Positions 17,354-26,056 of a stretch of DNA of 64,000 nucleotides are shown here, piece by piece. The notes below the pieces were generated by a model. That model was not told the DNA's origin and did no database searches. It saw only the letters and a list, made by a program, of their open reading frames with translations. The translations under genes were made by a program, and so were the position numbers. Position 1 is the stretch's first letter. The number at the start of each line of letters is the position of its first letter. Source of the stretch: an uncultured Methanoregula sp. (GTDB lineage: Archaea; Halobacteriota; Methanomicrobia; Methanomicrobiales; Methanospirillaceae). The stretch spans positions 682,001 to 746,000 of the forward strand of contig NZ_OY759744.1 of the NCBI RefSeq assembly GCF_963662735.1, read 5' to 3'.

Positions 17354-19203
17354 AGCGATACCTCAATGTCAGGTCTCTCCCGGAGACCCTGGAGATCCTC
17401 ACCAGGGGGGTAGCCTGCTCCGTATCCAGCGAGCAGGTGCCGCTCATCTCTTCAGTAGGCAGGGCAACCGCTGAACCGATCTTTGCCCGGTTCTCGGTGC
17501 CGGAAGTGCATCTTGCTGCAATGGACGGAATAGCCGTTATGAGCGCCGAGACAAAAGGCGCATCCGAACAGAGACCGGTGACGCTCATTCAGGCGGTCCG
17601 CGTGAACACCGGCAACATCGTCCCCCCAGAGTACGACGCCGTAATCATGATCGAAGAAGTCCTCGTTGAGGGGAACCGGTTCACCATCCGCAAGGCAGCA
17701 CATCCCTGGCAGCATGTCCGCCCGGCCGGAGAGGATATCGGGGAAACCGAGATGGTTCTCCCGTCGTATCATCAGATCCGCCCGGAAGATCTCGGGGCAC
17801 TCGCCGCATACGGGATAACCCGGGTAAATGTCCTGACCGTGCAGGTCGGCCTGATCCCCACCGGGAGCGAACTTGTTGCTCCCGGGACCCCGCCGGCACC
17901 CGGGCAGGTTGTGGAGAGCAACACTATCATGGCCGAAGCCATACTTGGTGCAGCCGGGGCAACCTGCACCCGGTACCCGATGGTGAAAGACGATCCCGTC
18001 ATCATAAAAGAGATGGTCAAAACGGCTGTAGCGGAGAATGACCTGGTCATCATTTCCGCGGGTTCTTCGGCCGGCACCCGGGACTATACGGCGGACGTGA
18101 TCGCAGAACTGGGTGAAGTCCTCGTCCACGGGGTTGCAATCAAACCCGGAAAGCCGGTCATCATCGGCAGGATTGAGGGTAAACCCGTTATCGGTATGCC
18201 GGGATACCCCCTTTCAGCCCTGACCGTCCTCCGGGAGATCGCACTCCCCCTCCTTGGTTCCTGTGGTCTGCCAGTGCCAGTTCCGGAAAGTATCGAAGGA
18301 CACCTCACCGTACCCATTGCAAAAGAGGTGGGAACCGACGAGTTCGTACTCTGTGCGGTCGGCCGGATCGGCAACCGTTTTGTTGTCTCGCCCCTTTCCC
18401 GGGGTGCGGGTGTCCAGATGAGTTCGATCCGGTCCAATGCCGTCCTGAAAATCCCGGCGGGAACGGAAGGTGCTGAAGCCGGGCAGGCAGTCCGGGTCAC
18501 CCTCTCGGTCCCCCGATCCAGGGCAGAACGTTCGCTCCTGATCACCGGCAGCCATGATCCCGTGCTCGATTATCTGGGAGATATCCTCAGCCGGCAGGGG
18601 ATACAGCTCCATTCCACCCACGTGGGCAGCATGGGCGGGATCCTTGCCATCAAAAAGAACGAGTGCCATGCTGCACCCATGCACCTTCTCGCCGAAGACG
18701 GGGATTACAATATCCCATTCCTGAAAAAATACCTGCCCGGGGAGGAGATTACTCTCATCTGCGTAGCCGAACGGGAACAGGGCATTGCATCCAGGGACAG
18801 CATCCACTTAAAGGACCTTCCCCGCTGCACGTTCGTCAACCGCCAGAAAGGATCGGGTACCCGCGTTCTCCTGGATTACGAGCTGAAACGTGCGGGGATA
18901 AACCCGGCCGATATCCGGGGGTACGACCGCGAAGTAACCACCCACCTGGCGGTTGCCCTTGCAGTAAAATCCGGCGAGGCGGATGCCGGCATGTGCGTGT
19001 ACAGTGCCGCCCATGCGCTCGGCCTTACGTTCGTTCCGGTGGGCACCGAACGCTACGAGATCGCAATCCGGCGCGAGCACCTCGACGATCCCCGCATCCG
19101 GGCACTCATCACGGCAATCAGTTCGCCTGCGTTTAAGGAGAACCTGATCCGGCTCGGCGGGTATTATACAAAGGAGACCGGCGTGCAGCGGAAACTGCCC
19201 TGA
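17347..19203 (+). CDS. MoeA paralogue fused to a periplasmic-binding-protein-like domain
   Basis: 618 aa. Residues 1-385 are a second MoeA (VHLAAMDGIAVM, SAGSSAGTRDYT, GMPGYPLSA). Residues about 390-610 are a PBP-like domain of the LysR-substrate-binding/ModA type (THVGSMGGILAIKKNECHAAP, FVNRQKGSGTR, SGEADAGMCVYSAAH). The extra domain may sense or hold molybdate, tungstate or an intermediate. Two adjacent GTG codons (17347, 17350) overlap the upstream moeA stop. Two moeA genes in archaea are often explained by separate Mo and W insertion; that is inference here. Its 3' end overlaps the converging gene by 71 bp. Confidence 0.92.
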   Translation: MVKRYLNVRSLPETLEILTRGVACSVSSEQVPLISSVGRATAEPIFARFSVPEVHLAAMDGIAVMSAETKGASEQRPVTLIQAVRVNTGNIVPPEYDAVIMIEEVLVEGNRFTIRKAAHPWQHVRPAGEDIGETEMVLPSYHQIRPEDLGALAAYGITRVNVLTVQVGLIPTGSELVAPGTPPAPGQVVESNTIMAEAILGAAGATCTRYPMVKDDPVIIKEMVKTAVAENDLVIISAGSSAGTRDYTADVIAELGEVLVHGVAIKPGKPVIIGRIEGKPVIGMPGYPLSALTVLREIALPLLGSCGLPVPVPESIEGHLTVPIAKEVGTDEFVLCAVGRIGNRFVVSPLSRGAGVQMSSIRSNAVLKIPAGTEGAEAGQAVRVTLSVPRSRAERSLLITGSHDPVLDYLGDILSRQGIQLHSTHVGSMGGILAIKKNECHAAPMHLLAEDGDYNIPFLKKYLPGEEITLICVAEREQGIASRDSIHLKDLPRCTFVNRQKGSGTRVLLDYELKRAGINPADIRGYDREVTTHLAVALAVKSGEADAGMCVYSAAHALGLTFVPVGTERYEIAIRREHLDDPRIRALITAISSPAFKENLIRLGGYYTKETGVQRKLP

Positions 19204-19618
19204 TCACGGCGTCTTCCGGGGTTGTGCAGGAAACAACGCCGGGAATGTCCCATGTTTTTAACCCGAATACGGGAATCCCGAGTTTGAGCGCAACGGCGAT
19301 CTCCGAGAGCGTTCCATGGCTCCCGCCAATCGCGATAACCGCATCGGCTGACTGCACCACGATGACATTCCGGGCATGGCCAAGGCCGGTCCGGATCGCG
19401 ATGTGGAGATACTCGTTGCCGTTACCGGTGCCGGACACAATTCCGACAGTAACCCCGCCGTTTTCAGAGGCACCCCTGCACGCGGCCTCCATCACCCCGC
19501 CAAGACCCCCGCAGATCAGGGTCTCGTTCTGCTCTGCAATAAGGCGGCCGGCCATGAGAGCCACCCGGTACTCCTCCTCCGTCGCACTGGCGGCCCCGAT
19601 TATCGCAATCTGGCCCAT
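19133..19618 (-). CDS. LOG/TIGR00725-type Rossmann protein
   Basis: 161 aa with a nucleotide-binding Rossmann fold: GAASATEEEYRVALMAGRLIAE, CGGLGGVMEAACRGA (the GGxxG-like loop) and IAIGGSHGTLSEIAVAL. The family is annotated as possible lysine decarboxylase or cytokinin phosphoribohydrolase-like; real substrates in archaea are unknown. It lies 10 bp upstream of nothing else on its strand, converges on the moeA-PBP gene and overlaps its last 71 bp. Confidence 0.85.
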   Translation of the reverse strand: MGQIAIIGAASATEEEYRVALMAGRLIAEQNETLICGGLGGVMEAACRGASENGGVTVGIVSGTGNGNEYLHIAIRTGLGHARNVIVVQSADAVIAIGGSHGTLSEIAVALKLGIPVFGLKTWDIPGVVSCTTPEDAVIRAVSAARRSPLYNTRRAGSGSP

Positions 19619-19628
19619 GTCACCGTCC

Positions 19629-21062
19629 TTATTCTGTACCGCCGTCGCGGTTGATCACCATCAGACGGAGTGCGGTCATCTCTTCGATGGCAAACCGCGG
19701 GCCTTCCCGGCCAAGTCCCGATCCCTTTGCTCCCCCGTACGGCATTGCATCGCTCCGGAACGTGGGAATATCGTTCACGATCACGCCCCCGACATCCATC
19801 TCCCCGAATGCCCGCATGGCCCGGTTGAGGTTCTGGGTAAAGATGCCGACCTGCAACCCGTACTCGCCGGTATTTGCAATGGTTATGGCTTGTGGGAAAT
19901 CATCGTACGGAATAACTGAGATGACCGGTGCAAACACTTCCTCCCGGTTCACCCGCATGGCGGGGGTTGTATCAACGAGAATGGTCGGGGCAAACATATT
20001 CTCTTCCAGGGTGCCGCCGGTGAGAATCCGGGCACCCTGCTTCACGGCTTCCTGCACCTTCCGGTAGGCATCCTCGGATTTCAGCCGGTCGATCATCGGG
20101 CCCACATCCGTTGCCGGGTCACGGGGATCGCCGACATGAAGCCCCTTTACAGCGGCAAGGATCTTTTCCAGCATGATATCGTAGACATTGCGGTGTACGA
20201 GCACCCGCTGGACCGAGATGCAGACCTGTCCTGCGTTGATGAAACCCCCGGTCGCGATCCGCCCTGCCGCATAATCGAGATTTGCATCCTCGTGGACGAT
20301 GACCGCTGCATTGCCCCCGAGTTCCAGGCCGACTTTCGTCCTCCCCGCGATCTCCCGGAGATGCCAGCCAACCGTACAACTGCCGGTGAATGACAGGTAC
20401 GCAACCCGGGGGTCACGGGCAAGCTGCTCGGCACGGGCGCTTGCACAGGGAACAACACTTATTGCATCCGGAGGAAGGCCGGCGGCAAGGGCCATCTCTC
20501 CCAGGACAAGACTCGATACCGGCGTAGCAGATGAGGGTTTAAGAATTATGGAATTTCCCGCGGCTATTGCCGGTGCCAGCTTGTGGCAGGCGAGGTTGAG
20601 CGGGAAGTTGAACGGCACGATCCCGGCTACGGGGCCGAGCGGGAACCGCTGGAGAAAACCGGTCCTCCCTTTCGTATCCCCGGTGGTATCGAGCGGGATG
20701 ACCTCCCCGTAGATACGTTTTGCCTCCTCGGCAGAAGTCCTGACCGTGATTATGGCGCGGGCAACTTCGCTTGCGGCAAACTTCCAGGTCTTCCCGCCCT
20801 CCATCACCAGGATTTCAGTAAGTTCCTCCGCCCGCTTCTCGATCTCATCGGCAAGCCGGAACAGGATCTCTGCCCGCTCGTGGGAAGATAACTTGCGGGT
20901 CTGTTCAAATCCCCGGCACGCTGCGGTTACTGCCGCCTTGAGATCGTTAGCACTTGCCTGGCAGACATCCGCGTACAGTTCACCCGTGTACGGGAACCGC
21001 ACGTGGGCGATCTCTGCAGTCTGTTTCTCTACACCGCCAATGAGAATCGGATAGGTTTTCAT
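19629..21062 (-). CDS. NAD(P)-dependent aldehyde dehydrogenase (possible lactaldehyde dehydrogenase CofA)
   Basis: 477 aa. Catalytic Cys is in GGFINAGQVCISVQR, the general-base Glu in LELGGNAAVIV, and the NAD-loop Asn in VPFNFPLNLACHK. Methanogen orthologues such as MJ1411 act as lactaldehyde dehydrogenase in F420 biosynthesis (CofA). This assignment is plausible from similarity but the sequence alone cannot exclude a non-phosphorylating glyceraldehyde-3-phosphate dehydrogenase. Start set at MKTYPILIGG; the 44 codons upstream are not family sequence. Divergent from ileS. Confidence 0.9.
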   Translation of the reverse strand: MKTYPILIGGVEKQTAEIAHVRFPYTGELYADVCQASANDLKAAVTAACRGFEQTRKLSSHERAEILFRLADEIEKRAEELTEILVMEGGKTWKFAASEVARAIITVRTSAEEAKRIYGEVIPLDTTGDTKGRTGFLQRFPLGPVAGIVPFNFPLNLACHKLAPAIAAGNSIILKPSSATPVSSLVLGEMALAAGLPPDAISVVPCASARAEQLARDPRVAYLSFTGSCTVGWHLREIAGRTKVGLELGGNAAVIVHEDANLDYAAGRIATGGFINAGQVCISVQRVLVHRNVYDIMLEKILAAVKGLHVGDPRDPATDVGPMIDRLKSEDAYRKVQEAVKQGARILTGGTLEENMFAPTILVDTTPAMRVNREEVFAPVISVIPYDDFPQAITIANTGEYGLQVGIFTQNLNRAMRAFGEMDVGGVIVNDIPTFRSDAMPYGGAKGSGLGREGPRFAIEEMTALRLMVINRDGGTE

Positions 21063-21239
21063 GATATTCCCCGGATATTCAGCCTCGAACCTGTATACGT
21101 ACTGCATGAGAATGCATCCATAAAGAACTGCCGGTCGAAAACCGGGGTCTTTCCCGTGGAGAGAAAAACTACTTTGTCCTTTAAGCGCCAACATGAATCA
21201 ATACGCTTGGAGATCCCGCCATCGTACAAGAGGGGTATT

Positions 21240-24200
21240 TTGAGAGAAGTCACCGCGAACTTCAGTGCCAAGGAGATCGAGAACGGGGTGCAGGAATACT
21301 GGCGCACCCACGATACATACAAGGCAGTAAAGCAGCACCGCAGTGCGGGAAAACCGTTCTTTTTTGTTGACGGCCCGCCGTATACCACGGGGCATATCCA
21401 CCTCGGGACCGCGTGGAACAAGATCTTAAAGGACAGCATCCTGCGCTTCCACCGCATGAACGGCCGCAATGTCATCGACCGGGCAGGCTATGATATGCAT
21501 GGCCTCCCCATCGAGGTCAAGGTCGAACAGGCGCTCGGATTTGAATCCAAGAAGGACATCGAGAAATTCGGGATCCAGGCTTTCATTGAGAAGTGCCGGG
21601 AGTTCGCGGTCACGAACAAGAAACTCATGGACACCCAGTTCGAGAGCCTCGGGGTCTGGCTGGATTTCGCGGGGGCATACCAGACGGTAACACCGGACTA
21701 TATCGAGGCCGCATGGTGGACTCTTGCCAAAGCGGAAGAGAAAGGCATGCTCGAGCGGGGACACCGGGTAGTGAACTGGTGCCCCCGGTGCGAGACGGCG
21801 ATTGCGGACGCTGAAGTGGAATACTGGGACGAGAACGACCCCTCGATCTTCGTCAAGTTCCCCCTCCGCGGAAAACCGGGTGAGTTCCTGGTCATCTGGA
21901 CCACGACTCCCTGGACCCTGCCGGCGAACGTTGCCGTGGCAGTCTCAAAGGACTTCGAGTACGCAAAAGTGCTTGCCAAGAAAGACGGGAAGGAAGAGCA
22001 TCTCTGGATCGCTGAACCCCTTGTAAAATCGGTGCTGAAAAAAGCGCGGTTCAAGGATTACAGCATTGTCGAGAAAAAGAGCGGCGCTGATCTCAAGGGC
22101 TGGGTGTACGACTCGCCGCTCCTTTCACAGGTGCCGCTCCAGCGCGACATCGAACACCGGGTCACGATCGCTGACTTCGTTGCCCTGGAAAATACCGGCA
22201 TGGTCCACATCGCCCCCGGCCATGGCTGGGACGACTACGTGCTCGGGACAAAGGAAGGGCTCCCTATCGTCTGCCCGGTTGACGGGGCAGGCAAATTCAG
22301 GGAAGAGGCCGGGGAGTTTGCCGGCCAGTTTGTCCGGGACGCAAACGAGAACGTGCTCGTGGCGCTGGGCGACCATCTTCTCGCAAAGGAGATGATCACG
22401 CACCGCTACGGTCACTGCTGGCGCTGCAAGACACCGATCATCTTCCGGGCCACCTCCCAGTGGTTCCTCAAGGCTTCCGAGATGCGGGACCTGATGCTCT
22501 CCGAAGTTGAAAAGGTCACGTGGTATCCCGAATGGGCAGGAAGTGCACGGTTCTATGACTGGATCAAGGAAGCCCGCGACTGGTGCATCTCCCGGCAGCG
22601 GTACTGGGGCATCCCGATCCCGGTCTGGGTCTGCACAACGTGCGACAAGTACCGGGTCATCGGCACAATAAAGGAACTCGAAGAAGCGAGCGGAACACCG
22701 CTTCCCGATCCCCACCGCCCGTTTGTGGATGCGGTCACGATCCCGTGCAGCTGTGGCGGCACTATGAAGCGGGTCGGGGATATCTTCGATGTCTGGTTCG
22801 ACTCGGCAGTTGCCTCGTGGGCAACGCTCGGGTTCCCGAACAAGACCAGAGATTTCGATGCCCTCTGGCCGGCCGACTTCATCACTGAGGGCCAGGACCA
22901 GACCCGGGGCTGGTTCTATTCCCAGCTCGGGGCGAGCACGATAGCATTCGGGAAAGCCCCGTACAAGAGCGTCTGCATGCACGGGTTTGCTCTCGATGCG
23001 GAAGGCAAGAAGATGTCAAAAAGCCTCGGGAATGTTGTGAACCCCGGGGATGTCATCGAAAAAGTCGGCGTGGATGTTCTCCGGCTCTATATCCTCTCCT
23101 CTTCAGCCCCGTGGGACGACCTCAAGTTCAACTGGGAGGGCGTGGGGACGATCAACCGGGCGGTCAATATCCTCTGGAACGTGTACCGTTTCCCGGTGCC
23201 GTACATGATCCTCGACAAGTTCGAACCGGCTTCGAAGAACGGGATCTGGGACGATGCTTATATCCGGGCAAACCTTGCACGGATGCCTGACGAGGACCGC
23301 TTCATCATCTCCCGGATCAACTCGGTAGCGGCGACCGTGGACGCTGCAGTAAAGGAGTGCCAGCTCCACCGGGCCACCCGCGAGATCGTGAACTTCATTC
23401 TCGAAGACCTCTCGCGCTGGTATGTCCAGCTCGTCCGCCCCCGCATGTGGCTCGAAGGCGAATCCGAGCAGAAAGTGTTCGCCTACGAGACGATCTACTA
23501 CGTAATGCGCCGGCTCATGGGCACCCTTGCGCCGTTCTGCCCGCACCTCACCGAGGAGATCTACCGGAACCTCCGGTGTGCACATGATCCCGCGAGCGTT
23601 CACCTGCTGGACTGGAATGCCGGCGATGCTGCGTTCGTGGATGCACAGCTCGAAGGGGCAGTGGCGATTGTCCGCTCGTTCGATGAGGCGTCCGCAAATG
23701 CCCGGCAGACCGGGAAGCGGAAACTCCGCTGGCCGGTTGCCGAAGTCGTGGTGGTCACGAACTCCGATGCCGTGAAGAGCGCAATCGGGCGGCTCAATGC
23801 GGTCTGCATGGACCGGGCCAATGCCCGCAGGGTAACGGTCGTCATGGGGCGCTGGGACCGGGTAGGCTGGCATGCCGAGCCGGTGATGAAGGCGCTTGGC
23901 AAGGGATTTGGCAAAGACTCGTTCCGGCTCAAGGGGCTTATCGAGGCTGCCGATGGCAACTATCTCAAGGCAGAGACTGATGCCGGCCGCATGGTCAAAA
24001 TCGGCAGCGGCGATGCAGTCTTCGAGGTCGGTGCAGAGCATATGACCTTCACCGAGAAACTCCCCGCCGATATCTTCTCGGCCCCGATGACGGATGCAAC
24101 CGTGTACGTGGACGTGGCACTCACGCCCGATCTTGAAGCGGAAGGCTATGCCCGCGAAGTGATCCGGCGTATCCAGGATATGCGCAAACAGCTCGATCTC

Positions 24201-24425
24201 GCGGTCGAGGACATCATCAACGTGGAAGTTGCCGTTGCGGATATGCGAATCCTCGCCCTCCTCCACAACGATGCAACCATTGCCCTGATTGCCGATGAAG
24301 TCCGGGCAAAGTTCTTCGGGTTCTGCAAAGACGGGGCACAACCGGATACGGCACGCTATGCATCCATCAAGGAATGGGACGTGGAAGGCGTGACGATGAC
24401 AATCGGGATCGCAAGGACCAGCTGA
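21240..24425 (+). CDS. ileS: Isoleucyl-tRNA synthetase
   Basis: 1061-aa class I synthetase. HIGH-type motif HIHLG (residues 52-56) and KMSKS (591-595) are intact, with the CP1 editing domain between (WTTTPWTLPANVA) and the C-terminal anticodon-binding domain. Translation most likely begins at TTG 21240 (REVTANFSAKEIENGVQ), preceded by GAGGGG; the 79 upstream codons are open but lack family sequence, and no ATG is suitably placed. The length matches archaeal IleS. A T-run terminator follows. Confidence 0.95.
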   Translation: MREVTANFSAKEIENGVQEYWRTHDTYKAVKQHRSAGKPFFFVDGPPYTTGHIHLGTAWNKILKDSILRFHRMNGRNVIDRAGYDMHGLPIEVKVEQALGFESKKDIEKFGIQAFIEKCREFAVTNKKLMDTQFESLGVWLDFAGAYQTVTPDYIEAAWWTLAKAEEKGMLERGHRVVNWCPRCETAIADAEVEYWDENDPSIFVKFPLRGKPGEFLVIWTTTPWTLPANVAVAVSKDFEYAKVLAKKDGKEEHLWIAEPLVKSVLKKARFKDYSIVEKKSGADLKGWVYDSPLLSQVPLQRDIEHRVTIADFVALENTGMVHIAPGHGWDDYVLGTKEGLPIVCPVDGAGKFREEAGEFAGQFVRDANENVLVALGDHLLAKEMITHRYGHCWRCKTPIIFRATSQWFLKASEMRDLMLSEVEKVTWYPEWAGSARFYDWIKEARDWCISRQRYWGIPIPVWVCTTCDKYRVIGTIKELEEASGTPLPDPHRPFVDAVTIPCSCGGTMKRVGDIFDVWFDSAVASWATLGFPNKTRDFDALWPADFITEGQDQTRGWFYSQLGASTIAFGKAPYKSVCMHGFALDAEGKKMSKSLGNVVNPGDVIEKVGVDVLRLYILSSSAPWDDLKFNWEGVGTINRAVNILWNVYRFPVPYMILDKFEPASKNGIWDDAYIRANLARMPDEDRFIISRINSVAATVDAAVKECQLHRATREIVNFILEDLSRWYVQLVRPRMWLEGESEQKVFAYETIYYVMRRLMGTLAPFCPHLTEEIYRNLRCAHDPASVHLLDWNAGDAAFVDAQLEGAVAIVRSFDEASANARQTGKRKLRWPVAEVVVVTNSDAVKSAIGRLNAVCMDRANARRVTVVMGRWDRVGWHAEPVMKALGKGFGKDSFRLKGLIEAADGNYLKAETDAGRMVKIGSGDAVFEVGAEHMTFTEKLPADIFSAPMTDATVYVDVALTPDLEAEGYAREVIRRIQDMRKQLDLAVEDIINVEVAVADMRILALLHNDATIALIADEVRAKFFGFCKDGAQPDTARYASIKEWDVEGVTMTIGIARTS

Positions 24426-24445
24426 AACCGGTTGAACAGTTACAA

Positions 24446-24454
24446 TTCTTTTTT
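24446..24454 (+). terminator. U-run terminator of ileS
   Basis: TTCTTTTTT lies 20 bp after the ileS stop codon and fits a U-run terminator. Confidence 0.6.
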
Positions 24455-24613
24455 ACGTCCGTTAACATCGGACGCTTCTTTCTTTTCGCCCCGTTGCGGT
24501 GGTGCATTCAGGGCAAAACTCAGCCGGATGAACTTCCCCGAAATCTCCGGATTAGGGAACAGGTATCGATCTGAAAATAGGTAAGATTAGAGGCATGGCT
24601 CCAGACTGCCCGG

Positions 24614-24700
24614 TTACATGGGGGGCAGGTTCTGGATAATGGCCTGGAGAACTGCAATGATGATTTTCAGGAATACAGCCCAGTCAAACAGAACAATCAC
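24614..24700 (-). CDS. Candidate 28-aa hydrophobic peptide
   Basis: A 29-codon frame reads, after a GTG, IVLFDWAVFLKIIIAVLQ and continues AIIQNLPPM, then TAA: one amphipathic or transmembrane helix. Just before it is AAGGAGGTGA, a near-perfect Shine-Dalgarno, and about 40 bp upstream is the TATA box at 24738-24744. The start codon is unresolved: the in-frame GTG overlaps the SD, while an in-frame CTG at 24691 has ideal 8-nt spacing. Too short for standard gene callers; it could instead be a non-coding transcript. Confidence 0.45.
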   Translation of the reverse strand: MIVLFDWAVFLKIIIAVLQAIIQNLPPM

Positions 24701-24737
24701 CTCCTTGCACGGATGGTTGAGAATAGCATTCAGTATT

Positions 24738-24744
24738 ATTTATA
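24738..24744 (-). promoter_or_regulatory. TATA box upstream of the small hydrophobic ORF
   Basis: On the minus strand AGTATAAATAAT is a good TATA box. Initiation about 26 bp downstream (near 24715) would give a leader of roughly 10-20 nt that carries the AAGGAGGTGA sequence. Confidence 0.45.
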
Positions 24745-24939
24745 CTTTTCTTTTTTGAAATATGCGTAAATTAGAGTCCGATTCCCGTTTTCGATTTAAA
24801 TATTAATACAAACCGATTTTTATAAAATGATTGCTAAAAAATATTTCCGAAAATAAAAGCCGGTTGGGCGGTTTTTTTTAAGCCCATACTCTCCGCGTCG
24901 GTCAGGGAAGCAAAAAAGGATCGTGCGGATATCTTCCCG

Positions 24940-25671
24940 TCACATTCCTGCAAAAAGTTTTTCCAGGAATTCCCGACCTTCAGGGCTCGTAAAAAGGGGC
25001 AGGTCCCCGTTGGTCGTGACCGCACTCCGCTCCACAACCACCGCTTCCTGCGTTACCGGGTTGAACCCTTCCTTTTCCGTGAGCTTCTTGTACACGAGCG
25101 TCCCCCTGCGCTGCCAGGCCGGGGTTGTTGCAAGATTGAACCCCCGGATGTGCATCATCTCGTGGAGCTCTTTTGCGGGAAGGCCCCGGAGCTGTTCTGC
25201 CGCTTCCTTCGGGCTCCTGCCTTCTTCGATAAGCGCCTGCTGGCAATAGGCATTGATATGGTTGCGCCAGGCCTCGCTCTGCCGGTTGATCAGGTACTCA
25301 ATGGCAAATTCGGGGGTTGCCGGGATGACCCGGGAATCGAGCGAGAGGATCGTGGTGCCGCCAAACGCAAGCGTGAGGGAGCTTGCAGCATAGGATGCTG
25401 CAACCGAGTCGATCTTCTCCAGCCGGCCGCCAAACGGAAGCCGGGAAAAAAAGAGGCTGATCTCATCCGAGAACGTGTAGGCGAAATCCGGATTAAGGCC
25501 GCTCTCGGCAACGAGCGAAGTGCATGCCATCACCATTGCCTTGTGGAAAAATTCATCGAACGGTTTCTCAAGCCCGAGACATTCGGTAAGCCGGTGAAAC
25601 GCCCGGCCATCCAGCCGGACAAAAACGGGGGGAAGGGTTGTGATAGATGCGAATATTTCCCGGTTTTCCAT
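24940..25671 (-). CDS. thg1: tRNA(His) guanylyltransferase Thg1
   Basis: 243-aa reverse (3'-5') polymerase that adds G-1 to tRNA-His. The N-terminal FVRLDGRAFHRLTE and the YTFSDEISLFF motif supply the metal-binding acids of the palm-like active site, and WRNHINAYCQQAL matches the conserved helix after it. Length is typical of archaeal Thg1-type enzymes. ATG at 25671 is preferred; an in-frame GTG lies 12 bp upstream. Functionally relevant here because the tRNA-His gene at 56063 does not encode G-1. Confidence 0.93.
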   Translation of the reverse strand: MENREIFASITTLPPVFVRLDGRAFHRLTECLGLEKPFDEFFHKAMVMACTSLVAESGLNPDFAYTFSDEISLFFSRLPFGGRLEKIDSVAASYAASSLTLAFGGTTILSLDSRVIPATPEFAIEYLINRQSEAWRNHINAYCQQALIEEGRSPKEAAEQLRGLPAKELHEMMHIRGFNLATTPAWQRRGTLVYKKLTEKEGFNPVTQEAVVVERSAVTTNGDLPLFTSPEGREFLEKLFAGM

Positions 25672-25739
25672 AGAAAATACCACGCGGGAACACCAGAGAA
25701 AATCTGGGATGGTGTTGCCCGCAAGACTGCAATAAGATA

Positions 25740-26006
25740 TTACTCGTCGCCGGTACCGCTGCCCGTGAACGCACCCGGAAGGTGACGGATCAGGACGATA
25801 TCATCAATCGCGCTGATGATGCGGTAGGGGATCTTGAGACCCTTGAAGCTCTTGAGTTCGAACAGCTGGTCGTTGACCTTGCCGACCACGACCGCCTCTA
25901 TCTTCTTCGAATCCACATCGATGACAACATCCTCGACTTCGCCGATAAACATGCCCTTGTCTGTATAGATCTGAAGCCCGAACAGCTCTGTAATCTGGGT
26001 TTCCAT
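25740..26006 (-). CDS. PRC-barrel domain protein
   Basis: 88-aa single PRC-barrel: ITELFGLQIYTDKGMFIGEVEDVVIDVDSKKIEAVVVG is the usual first half and VPYRIISAIDDIVLI-like sequence (here IPYRIISAIDD) the second. Such stand-alone archaeal proteins are thought to bind RNA or other proteins, including FtsZ-associated CdpB-type factors. It is divergent from the site-2 protease gene, 50 bp apart. Confidence 0.9.
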   Translation of the reverse strand: METQITELFGLQIYTDKGMFIGEVEDVVIDVDSKKIEAVVVGKVNDQLFELKSFKGLKIPYRIISAIDDIVLIRHLPGAFTGSGTGDE

Positions 26007-26020
26007 CGTTATCAGATGAA

Positions 26021-26030
26021 AGTATATACT
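26021..26030. promoter_or_regulatory. Palindromic TATA element between PRC-barrel and site-2 protease genes
   Basis: AGTATATACT is a perfect 10-bp palindrome. It is centred 31 bp before the protease ATG, correct for a start a few nt upstream of the coding region. It is centred only 20 bp before the PRC-barrel ATG, so that gene may use another element. Confidence 0.5.
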
Positions 26031-26056
26031 TAAGAGTTAAAAAGATAACCCTTTTT

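Larger units (their letters stand above)
24426..24939. other. 514-bp ileS-thg1 intergenic region
   Basis: AT-rich between about 24725 and 24870. It holds the ileS terminator, a candidate 28-codon minus-strand ORF at 24614-24700 with its own TATA box, and a T-run near 24872. No other coding signal seen. Confidence 0.6.

Noticed and set aside
19133..19203. 71-bp overlap of the moeA-PBP gene and the LOG-like gene as a sequencing error
   Set aside because: Both frames run to plausible family C-termini and short convergent overlaps occur in compact genomes.
23103..24341. 412-codon minus-strand frame inside ileS
   Set aside because: Antisense shadow created by high-GC codon bias; ileS is certain on the plus strand.
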